Below, piece after piece: positions 1 through 5,445 of a DNA stretch of 5,445 nt; within the stretch, counting starts at the first letter, position 1, and each line of letters opens with the position of its first letter. Location: NCBI GenBank assembly GCA_937920455.1, contig CALETX010000383.1, positions 1 to 5,445 on the forward strand, written 5' to 3'. Below the pieces are notes generated by a model. It had not been told where the DNA came from, did not search any database, and worked only from the letters and a program-made list of their open reading frames with translations. The stretch comes from an uncultured bacterium (lineage in GTDB: Bacteria > Verrucomicrobiota > Kiritimatiellia > UBA8416 > CALETX01). Made by a program: the position numbers and the translations under genes.

Positions 1-467
1 CCTAGCCTTCCCATGCCGATAATACCCAGAGTTTTCCCCGCCATTTCAATCCCTATAAAACGGCGCCTGTCCCAGTTTCCATTCACGACATCCTGAAAAG
101 CCGCCGGGATCCGCCTGACTAGCGCCAGCATAAGGCCCACAGCATGCTCGGCTGTGGAATGCACTTTTTCCAGTTCCCGCAGTCCCTGCAGTGAGAAAAT
201 TTTGATGTTCCGCTCCGCGGCCGCTTTCGTGTCTATGTGTGTTAAACCGGTTGTAAGGGTTGCAAGAAACTTCAACGATTTGGTCTTGTCAAAGAGACCG
301 GCATCCCAGCGAACCCCCAGCTTCACAATCGCGCCGTCAAAACTCTTTAGCACACGCGGCACTTGCGAAAGCGGCCCTCTGTGAAATGTCAGATGGAAGC
401 CGTTTTCTCGCAGCATGCGGGCTGCGTCTTTGTCAAAATCCAGCCCTTCCAGAATCAGGATTCGCAT
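1..467 (-). CDS. D-2-hydroxyacid dehydrogenase (SerA-like), N-terminal part, cut by the window edge
   Basis: This is the start of an NAD-dependent D-isomer-specific 2-hydroxyacid dehydrogenase, the family of phosphoglycerate dehydrogenase SerA. About 155 residues are visible; family members are usually 310 or more. The translation begins MRILILEGLDF, a typical substrate-domain first strand. It continues through a TTGLTHIDTKAAAERNI block (about residues 72-88, matching the family's G-x-D/H-x-I-D stretch) and the helix STAEHAVGLMLALVRR (about 104-119). It then reaches the Rossmann dinucleotide loop GIIGMGRLG (about 148-156), where the window ends. The catalytic Arg, Glu and His lie beyond the edge and cannot be checked. 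The ATG at 465-467 overlaps the last 13 bases of neuA, and no good ribosome binding site precedes it, so translational coupling to neuA is likely. The substrate is unknown. It could be a serine-pathway enzyme, but its position suggests a role in sugar or keto-acid metabolism tied to the nonulosonate pathway (inference). Confidence 0.87.
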   Translation of the reverse strand, partial: MRILILEGLDFDKDAARMLRENGFHLTFHRGPLSQVPRVLKSFDGAIVKLGVRWDAGLFDKTKSLKFLATLTTGLTHIDTKAAAERNIKIFSLQGLRELEKVHSTAEHAVGLMLALVRRIPAAFQDVVNGNWDRRRFIGIEMAGKTLGIIGMGRL

Positions 468-1189
468 AACCACGCAGGAGGCTTTCTTGCCAAAATATAG
501 TCTAAATAATCAAGGTCTTCAGGACAATCAATGTTAACGGACCGCGAAGCAGGCATAATATACGGAACAGTATCATCGGCTGCGAATGATCTGACCTTTA
601 TTAAATGCCGGGACCGCGCCAGATAAATGGCGCCGTTTCGAAATACCGAAGGAGGGAAATCCTGACGCCGAAGCCCGAGCTCATAGGAACACACCTGCCT
701 CACGCGCAGGCGCCTGACATCTTCTGGATCGGCCTCCAGAAAATACATGTAATAAGGATGGTATGTTTCAAGCTGAACAAAAGAGATCACACTGTCCGCG
801 TCAAAAGTCATGGCCAAAGAAATGGCCTCATCTATATCTTCAGGAGATCTTAGAGGCGCCGTAGGCTGGAGAAGCATCAGATAATCGAAACTGCCATAAG
901 GATCGTAAGCTTCAACCGCATGAATTGCAACATCCTGCGATTTCGCATCATCGGTAGCCAGTTCGGCCGGTCTCATAAAAGGAACCTTGGCACCGCATTC
1001 CCGAGCAACGTTCGCTATCTCGACGCTGTCGGTTGAAACAATGAAATCCGTTAGTTTACGGCTTAAAGACGCAGCCCGGATAGTGTACCAGATCAGAGGA
1101 TGCCCGCCCACCACAGCAATATTCTTGCCGGTAATCCCCTTTGACCCTCCCCTTGCGGGAATCAGTCCCAACACACGCGGCAATTGCAT
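455..1189 (-). CDS. neuA: CMP-N-acetylneuraminate (nonulosonate) cytidylyltransferase
   Basis: Cytoplasmic enzyme that joins CTP and a nonulosonic acid to give the CMP-sugar donor and pyrophosphate. The protein has 244 residues, normal for the bacterial single-domain form. Motifs seen in order are the nucleotide-binding P-loop-like IPARGGSKGITGKN (10-23), VSTDS (51-55), LLQPTAPLR (106-114), the sugar-binding block RQDFPP...FRNGAIY (175-189), and the C-terminal metal-site region VNIDCPEDL (218-226, with Asp221). All are hallmarks of the NeuA/LegF/PseF cytidylyltransferase group. No in-frame ATG, GTG or TTG lies between the upstream stop and this ATG, so the start is firm. The ribosome binding site is weak (AAAAGG, rather far upstream). 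The gene follows neuC after a 102-base gap and overlaps the downstream dehydrogenase by 13 bases. The family is certain. Whether the substrate is Neu5Ac, legionaminate or another nonulosonate is not resolvable from sequence. Confidence 0.95.
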   Translation of the reverse strand: MQLPRVLGLIPARGGSKGITGKNIAVVGGHPLIWYTIRAASLSRKLTDFIVSTDSVEIANVARECGAKVPFMRPAELATDDAKSQDVAIHAVEAYDPYGSFDYLMLLQPTAPLRSPEDIDEAISLAMTFDADSVISFVQLETYHPYYMYFLEADPEDVRRLRVRQVCSYELGLRRQDFPPSVFRNGAIYLARSRHLIKVRSFAADDTVPYIMPASRSVNIDCPEDLDYLDYILARKPPAWLCES

Positions 1190-1291
1190 TTCAGACGGAT
1201 GCCTTTTTTGTGTGATTTGCGTTTCCAGGCAGAGATACCATCGCCAGCCAAATAATCAACTCTCGCATCGGAAAGCTGCCAAAATGATGCG
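1190..1291 (-). other. neuC-neuA intergenic spacer with a weak inverted repeat
   Basis: This 102-base gap is the only real spacer inside an otherwise overlapping gene set. I see no convincing coding frame and no intrinsic terminator. A short inverted repeat, CGCATC (1264-1269) and GATGCG (1286-1291), has a 6-base stem and a 16-base loop and lies immediately after the neuC stop. A run of six A residues on the minus strand precedes the weak neuA ribosome binding site. It may be an RNA processing point or an internal promoter region, but neither is demonstrated. Confidence 0.4.
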
Positions 1292-2488
1292 TCATTTCAT
1301 TCCCAACGTACTCTCCATGATATAACTTAGATGTTTCTGCGTATAGAGCGGAATCCGACTGATCTGCTCGGCTATCCGTTTTGAAGCCCCCCCATCGCCG
1401 TAGAGCCGTGACGGCGGATACCGCCCAACAGACAGTTGATGCCGGATCGCGGCAGTTATTGCGTCAGCATTGCAGGGAACCATGCGGACATTTTCAGCCA
1501 TCTCCCTGCCAAGCTGACGATCGCCAACAAGTACCACAGGCGTGCCTGTGAATGTGGCATCCCTCACAAAACTGCTTGAGTTGCCTATAGCGCATGCGGC
1601 CTTCTTGAGCGCCTTCTGAAAATGCTCAGGAGCGAGATTTTTTATCAGTTTCAGCCAGGAAGAGGTCAGATGATGTTCCCGAAACACCCTCAATGATTTG
1701 CTTATGAATTCGGCCCCAGCGTCAATATTAGGCCACAACCAGACGGTCGGATGCTGTATCGAATCAAGCGCCTTGAGAAGTTCGGCTGTCTGCGCCGCCT
1801 GCTCTTCGTATTCAGTGGTTACTGGATGGTAGATCACCAGTAAGAAGGGCTTTTCGGGATTAATCGGGGCGCCGATGCCGGTGCTATTGAACACGTCAGG
1901 AGGCAGATTGCCGTCAAGAGACGCGATGTAATCGCCAACCGGACAACCCACCAAAAAAACTGTTTTGGGGTCCTCTCCCATTCTCACGAGGTATTCAGCC
2001 GCGCGAGGCGTAGCGGGAAAGTGATAGTGAGCAAATTTGGTGATCGCATGCCTGGCGCTTTCATCAATGCTTCCGCTTACTTCCCCACCCTGAATATGGG
2101 CAACGCATAAGTTCTGATATGCCGCGGCGATCGCCGCCGCCAGCGCCTCGTACCTGTCGCCTATCAGAAGGACAATATCCGGCTGGAGCCTCTGAAACTC
2201 CGAAGCAAACTCAATGACTGCAAACCCCACCGACTTGGCCATTGTGGCCGGAACCGAACCCTCAAGTTCGACATAAACCCTGCCATGTATTTCGAAACCA
2301 TCCCTTTCCACCAACTCGACTGCCTTCCCGAAACGGTCAAGCAGCATTGTTCCAGCACATACCGTTATCAGTTCCAGATCGGGGCGTTCGCGGATTGCTC
2401 TCATCACAGGCAGCATCCTGCCGTAGTTGGCCCGATCCACAAGAACCACGCAGACTTTTCTTTTTCGCTCACGCATTTTCAATATCAT
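1292..2488 (-). CDS. neuC: UDP-N-acetylglucosamine 2-epimerase, hydrolysing type
   Basis: Cytoplasmic enzyme of the GT-B-fold UDP-GlcNAc 2-epimerase family. The NeuC branch both epimerises at C2 and cleaves off UDP, giving a free ManNAc-type sugar for NeuB. At 398 residues it is close to the usual 370-400. Visible motifs are GDRYE (110-114), HIQGGEVSGS (131-140) followed by DESARHAITK (142-151), VGCP (180-183), HPVTTE (221-226), WPNIDAG (252-258), GNSSSF (302-307) and VGDRQLGR (321-328) at the UDP-binding C-terminal lobe. The GGE...DE..RHAITK block is characteristic of the hydrolysing NeuC/LegG branch rather than the non-hydrolysing WecB branch. The chosen ATG overlaps the end of neuB by 20 bases; a second in-frame ATG four codons later (2474-2476) would overlap by 8 and is also possible. 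Both imply translational coupling. The exact sugar (UDP-GlcNAc or a UDP-2,4-diacetamido sugar) is undetermined. Confidence 0.94.
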   Translation of the reverse strand: MILKMRERKRKVCVVLVDRANYGRMLPVMRAIRERPDLELITVCAGTMLLDRFGKAVELVERDGFEIHGRVYVELEGSVPATMAKSVGFAVIEFASEFQRLQPDIVLLIGDRYEALAAAIAAAYQNLCVAHIQGGEVSGSIDESARHAITKFAHYHFPATPRAAEYLVRMGEDPKTVFLVGCPVGDYIASLDGNLPPDVFNSTGIGAPINPEKPFLLVIYHPVTTEYEEQAAQTAELLKALDSIQHPTVWLWPNIDAGAEFISKSLRVFREHHLTSSWLKLIKNLAPEHFQKALKKAACAIGNSSSFVRDATFTGTPVVLVGDRQLGREMAENVRMVPCNADAITAAIRHQLSVGRYPPSRLYGDGGASKRIAEQISRIPLYTQKHLSYIMESTLGMK

Positions 2489-3518
2489 CCCATGTCAATG
2501 GTTTGTCAGGAGAAACATCTCTTGAGAGCCGCCGGCCAGGCAACATATTGATCATCGCAGCCGGAATGCCAGTGCCCGGCTTGCGCGTGTCAAGGTCCGC
2601 CATAGATAGCACCATGCCTGCCGCCATTTTCCTTTTTGCCACCACACTTTTTGTAAAAAGTCGTCGCATATCCTCTAGACCTCTTGTTTCAACGTCTTTG
2701 TCCAGAGGCGAAGCGAGCGATCGCCATATGAACTTGGCTCCCTGGACTAGGAAGCGCAGTTCTTCAAACGTAATGGATGCAGGAACGTCTGGTCCGAAAC
2801 ACGCTCTCGAAAAAGTTACATGAGTCTCCACCACACACGCGCCAAGAGCAACTGCGGCCAGACTGCCGTAAATTGTTCCAGAGTGGTCCGACAATCCAAC
2901 AGGCACGTTGTACCGCCGCCTCCACTCGGCAATAAGATTGAGGCCAAGCTCCTCCGGAGGGCAGGGATAACGCGTCGTGCATTGCAGCAGAGCAAAAGGC
3001 GCTCCCTTTTCTCCCAAAAGCCGTGCAACGCAGTCAATTTCCTGAAGATAACTCATTCCCGTGCTCACAAGGACCGGAAGCCCGCTCTTCGCCATGGCCT
3101 CTATAAGCACAAGATTATTCGTCTCCCCAGATCCCACTTTCCACGCAGGTATGCCGATCCTCAATAAGAGATCCAACGACGGCAGAGAAAACGGCGTGCT
3201 CAAAAAAATGATTCCCTTGTTGTCCGCATGTTCCTTCAGACCACGCCACTGCTTTTCCGTGAACATGGTCCTCCTCCAGTAATCGCGGCGCGTCGCATCT
3301 TGCGGAAACACATTGACCCTAAAGTTTTCTTGAGGCGTGCTTTCAGCATCAGGATCGTGAGTCTGAAACTTGACTGCATCCGCCCCTGCAGCAGAAGCTG
3401 CATCTATAAAAGCGTGCGCCGCACCAAGGCTTCCGTCATGCGCCAGACCCATCTCCGCAATGACAAAACATGGCAACCCTTCGCCTATTTCCCTTCCAGC
3501 AATAGCAAAGCTGCGCAC
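2469..3518 (-). CDS. neuB: N-acetylneuraminate (nonulosonate) synthase
   Basis: Cytoplasmic enzyme that condenses phosphoenolpyruvate with a ManNAc-type sugar to form a nine-carbon 2-keto sugar acid. It has an N-terminal TIM barrel (about 1-280) and a C-terminal SAF/antifreeze-like domain (about 286-348). Motifs numbered from the GTG at 3516-3518 are IAEMGLAHDG (20-29), VKFQT (49-53), STPF (107-110), KVGSGE (127-132), STGMS (152-156), SDHSG with His212, ETHVTF with His233, GPD (242-244) and RKPGTGI (312-318). His212 and His233 correspond to the metal-binding histidines known in meningococcal NeuB, and Arg312 to its SAF-domain arginine. The GTG start is preferred because GAGGAGGAG sits just upstream and the resulting 349 residues match the family. 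The open frame extends to a TTG at 3612-3614 (381 residues), but the extra 32 residues match nothing I know in the family. It is the first gene of the minus-strand unit and overlaps neuC. Two substitutions (AHDG for NHNG, ETH for EKH) mark it as divergent, so the exact sugar is uncertain. Confidence 0.93.
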   Translation of the reverse strand: MRSFAIAGREIGEGLPCFVIAEMGLAHDGSLGAAHAFIDAASAAGADAVKFQTHDPDAESTPQENFRVNVFPQDATRRDYWRRTMFTEKQWRGLKEHADNKGIIFLSTPFSLPSLDLLLRIGIPAWKVGSGETNNLVLIEAMAKSGLPVLVSTGMSYLQEIDCVARLLGEKGAPFALLQCTTRYPCPPEELGLNLIAEWRRRYNVPVGLSDHSGTIYGSLAAVALGACVVETHVTFSRACFGPDVPASITFEELRFLVQGAKFIWRSLASPLDKDVETRGLEDMRRLFTKSVVAKRKMAAGMVLSMADLDTRKPGTGIPAAMINMLPGRRLSRDVSPDKPLTWDDIENA

Positions 3519-3521
3519 CGA

Positions 3522-3530
3522 CTCCTCCTC
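3522..3530 (-). promoter_or_regulatory. Ribosome binding site deciding the neuB start
   Basis: On the minus strand this reads GAGGAGGAG. Its GGAGG core lies 5 bases before the GTG at 3516-3518, which is near-ideal Shine-Dalgarno spacing. The TTG at 3612-3614, the far end of the open frame, has only a weak GGCGGG upstream. This site is the main reason for choosing the internal GTG as the neuB start. Confidence 0.7.
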
Positions 3531-3540
3531 GGTTTCCACA

Positions 3541-3568
3541 CTTATGCCCGTATCCTGACGGAATTCAA
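3541..3568 (-). promoter_or_regulatory. Possible sigma-70-type promoter for the neuB operon
   Basis: On the minus strand TTGAAT (3563-3568) and CATAAG (3541-3546) are separated by 16 bases. Each matches four of six consensus positions. Transcription from here would give a leader of roughly 15-20 bases before the GTG start, including the strong ribosome binding site. That placement is consistent with the short neuB form. The match is modest and the promoter preferences of this organism are unknown, so this is only a candidate. Confidence 0.25.
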
Positions 3569-3675
3569 GCCCCAAGTCTGGCGACGTTGGATCGCTATTG
3601 AATATTTCGCGCAAAGGATTCCCGCCAGGCGCTCCACAACGCGGTAGGCCAAGATTGACCTAATGACCCACTGAT

Positions 3676-3690
3676 GGCAGTGTTACTGCC
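3676..3690 (+). repeat. Small perfect inverted repeat just before the ABC exporter start
   Basis: GGCAGT-GTT-ACTGCC forms a perfect 6-base stem with a 3-base loop and ends three bases before the ATG at 3694. In mRNA it would occupy the place where a ribosome binding site is expected, and no good Shine-Dalgarno sequence is seen for that ATG. It could be a small operator, a translation-limiting hairpin, or chance. Confidence 0.4.
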
Positions 3691-3693
3691 GTC

Positions 3694-5445
3694 ATGAATC
3701 ACAAAAGCTCCTCTAATCTCTCGTTCCAAGGCAGGCTAAGAGAGATGAAAGAAGCACTGCGCCTTCTTCTCAGAGTGCTTTCCAGAAGAAAGCTTGCCAC
3801 AACTATACTTCTGGCCGTTATGGTCATCGCTACGATCTGCCAGGGAGCGGGGTACAGCGCGCTTCTTCCTTTGCTCCAGATAGTAACTGGCGATTTGCCT
3901 TCACTCCGCACCAGCAGTGGATTCTGGACGGTATTCCGAAAGTGGCTCGAGCTTTTCCCAGAAACTCAGTGGTTATCGGTCACCTGCCTGACATTTGCAG
4001 GTTTCGCAGTAGTCTCAGGCGCCACAAAAATACTCGCCCAGTTCTTTTCAGTTAGGTTCTCCATGTCTCTCAGAGGCGAGTGGATGAGAACGCTTATGCA
4101 ACGCTTCCTCGAGGGACGTTACGACAAAGCCATTTTGGAGAAAGACGGCGGCTATGTTAATACAATCATCAATGAGCCATCCTGGGCCGCAAAACTCGTG
4201 CTAAGCGCATTAGAGGCAACTCTTCAATTTCTCTCGACCCTCATACTGCTTATGTTGCTTTTCGTGACAAACGGGGTGGCAGCAATCATAAGCATTGTTA
4301 TCGGAGGAACTGTATTTGTTGCCTTCCACCGGCTCTGCATCAGCACCGTAGTCCGAACAGGAAAGGAACGATTGCGCCTTTCGGAACAAATAACGGCAAC
4401 AACAACAGAAAATCTAGCCGGCCTTAGAATCATCAAAGCCTTTGCTCTGCAGCAGTTACGTCTTGATTATTTCTGGAAAAAAACAAAAAAGCTGATGCGG
4501 ACCCTGGTGCTTTTCACGGTTCTTCGGCATTCATATCGTCCGATTCTCGAAACGCTCGCCATAGTCTGCCTTTCAGCGGCTGTAGTTATCGTCTCCGAAG
4601 TCACTGGCGACAAGACCGGTTCTCTTTTCTCAAAGCTAAGCTTCTTTTCAGTTATCGTAACTAGGATCCTTATACAGGCCTCGGAGCTGCTCGGCTCAGT
4701 CACCGAAGTAATCAACTACTATCCCTCCCTCCGACTTATAGAACACCGCCTGAACCATGAGGCTTCTCACGAAGATCTTGACGCAGGAAAACCATTTATA
4801 AAGCTTCAAGGAGACATCGTCTTTCAACATGTTGTATTCTCGTATGACACCTGCAAGCCTTTATTCGAAGATCTGAACATCCGAATTCGACACCTAAAAA
4901 CAACCGCACTCGTCGGACCATCGGGAGGGGGAAAAAGTACAATCGTAGATCTCCTCCTTGGCCTATATCGTCCTTCCAAAGGCAGGATCGTGCTAGAACC
5001 CGGAACTGATCTTGCTGAGATAAAACTCCGTGATTGGCGCAAGAGAATAGGACTGGTTTCCCAAGATTGTTTCCTTTTTAATACAACAGTCCGCGAAAAT
5101 CTGCTCATGGCAAGAGATGACGCAACCGATGAGGACCTGAAAAATGCCATAATCATGGCAAATGCTTTGGATTTCCTTAAGGACTCTTCCGATGCTTTTG
5201 ATATCAACGTCGGCGAGAGAGGCGAAAGACTCTCAGCCGGACAACGCCAAAGACTCACCATAGCCCGGGCCATCCTGAAGGATCCCGATATGCTAATCTT
5301 CGACGAAGCTACAAGCGCACTTGATACCGTTTCTGAACAAATGGTCCATAAAACTCTTGAAAACCTCAAAGGGAAAAAGACTATCTTGATTATCGCGCAT
5401 AGAATGGCAACAACGCGCATCGCAGACTTCATTTATGTGCTCGAT
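3694..5445 (+). CDS. ABC exporter, fused membrane and ATPase domains (MsbA/PglK-like), cut by the window edge
   Basis: An inner-membrane ABC half-transporter expected to work as a homodimer, exporting or flipping a lipid, lipid-linked glycan or other amphipathic substrate with ATP. The frame is open for 584 codons to the window end, with the stop just beyond. Hydrophobic segments lie near residues 35-58, 94-115, 175-192, 194-211, 285-301 and 316-335, consistent with six helices of a type I exporter. The ATPase domain starts near 370. It has A-loop Tyr384, Walker A GPSGGGKST (408-416), Q-loop Gln457, signature LSAGQ (513-517), Walker B MLIFDEATSALD (533-544, Glu538 catalytic) and switch His569. 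All catalytic positions are intact; the signature has Ala in place of the usual first Gly of LSGGQ. The ATG at 3694 follows an in-frame stop at 3664-3666. A second in-frame ATG at 3745, with AGG nine bases upstream, is a credible alternative start and would remove 17 residues. The divergent nonulosonate operon suggests glycan export, but the substrate is unproven. Confidence 0.92.
   Translation, partial: MNHKSSSNLSFQGRLREMKEALRLLLRVLSRRKLATTILLAVMVIATICQGAGYSALLPLLQIVTGDLPSLRTSSGFWTVFRKWLELFPETQWLSVTCLTFAGFAVVSGATKILAQFFSVRFSMSLRGEWMRTLMQRFLEGRYDKAILEKDGGYVNTIINEPSWAAKLVLSALEATLQFLSTLILLMLLFVTNGVAAIISIVIGGTVFVAFHRLCISTVVRTGKERLRLSEQITATTTENLAGLRIIKAFALQQLRLDYFWKKTKKLMRTLVLFTVLRHSYRPILETLAIVCLSAAVVIVSEVTGDKTGSLFSKLSFFSVIVTRILIQASELLGSVTEVINYYPSLRLIEHRLNHEASHEDLDAGKPFIKLQGDIVFQHVVFSYDTCKPLFEDLNIRIRHLKTTALVGPSGGGKSTIVDLLLGLYRPSKGRIVLEPGTDLAEIKLRDWRKRIGLVSQDCFLFNTTVRENLLMARDDATDEDLKNAIIMANALDFLKDSSDAFDINVGERGERLSAGQRQRLTIARAILKDPDMLIFDEATSALDTVSEQMVHKTLENLKGKKTILIIAHRMATTRIADFIYVLD

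Larger units (their letters stand above)
3519..3693. other. Divergent intergenic region between neuB and the ABC exporter gene
   Basis: If neuB starts at the GTG, about 175 bases separate the two divergent start codons, and both promoters must lie here or overlap the gene starts. On the minus strand it holds the neuB ribosome binding site and a candidate promoter. On the plus strand it holds a small inverted repeat just before the ABC gene. The part from 3519 to 3614 is also open in the neuB frame, so the true spacer would shrink to 79 bases if the TTG were used. No RNA gene is recognisable. Confidence 0.5.

Noticed and set aside
1264..1291. Inverted repeat after neuC as an intrinsic terminator
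   Set aside because: The 6-base stem with a 16-base loop is weak and is not followed by a T run on the minus strand. The genes downstream belong to the same pathway.
2242..2823. 193-residue open frame on the plus strand
   Set aside because: It lies antisense across the neuB-neuC junction, both of which have full family motifs. Its translation is low-complexity Arg/Ser/Pro-rich and recognisable as nothing, so it is a shadow frame.
3655..3660. TTGACC as a -35 element for the ABC gene
   Set aside because: No acceptable -10 element lies 15-19 bases downstream, and the transcript would start almost at the ATG.
4824..5432. 202-residue open frame on the minus strand
   Set aside because: It is antisense to the ATPase domain of the ABC exporter, whose motifs are all intact in the plus frame. 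The Ser/Arg-rich translation is typical of a shadow frame.
1..5445. A defence system, mobile element, CRISPR array or novel gene system
   Set aside because: Every substantial open region is explained by five recognisable metabolic or transport genes. I saw no direct-repeat arrays, transposase, integrase or toxin-antitoxin signatures.

Overview
The window is a surface-glycan biosynthesis locus from a bacterium, most likely Gram-negative, with roughly balanced base composition. I cannot name the lineage. Nothing in the sequence is a taxonomic marker, and the proteins are divergent members of widespread families.

Layout: two divergent transcription units flank a short intergenic region (about 3519-3693). 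To the left, on the minus strand, lies a compact four-gene unit in the order neuB (sialic/nonulosonic acid synthase), neuC (hydrolysing UDP-GlcNAc 2-epimerase), neuA (CMP-sugar synthetase) and a D-2-hydroxyacid dehydrogenase. The dehydrogenase runs off the left edge. To the right, on the plus strand, is one gene for a full-length-type ABC exporter (six membrane segments plus ATPase domain). It runs off the right edge shortly before its expected stop. There is no stretch over 300 bases without a gene.

How the genes work together: NeuC converts UDP-GlcNAc (or a related UDP-sugar) to a free ManNAc-type sugar. NeuB condenses that sugar with phosphoenolpyruvate to give a nine-carbon 2-keto acid, and NeuA activates it as a CMP-sugar for transfer onto a surface glycan. 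This is the complete minimal route to a CMP-nonulosonate. Whether the product is N-acetylneuraminic acid or a relative such as legionaminic acid cannot be settled here. The fourth gene overlaps the end of neuA and is therefore probably translationally coupled to it, but its substrate is unknown. The ABC exporter resembles MsbA/PglK-type flippases and could move a lipid or lipid-linked glycan across the inner membrane; that link rests on neighbourhood only.

The points most worth attention are the dehydrogenase tied to the nonulosonate operon, unusual substitutions in NeuB's conserved blocks, and a strong Shine-Dalgarno sequence that places the NeuB start at a GTG well inside the longest open frame. 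I saw no mobile element, CRISPR array, RNA gene or clear terminator.
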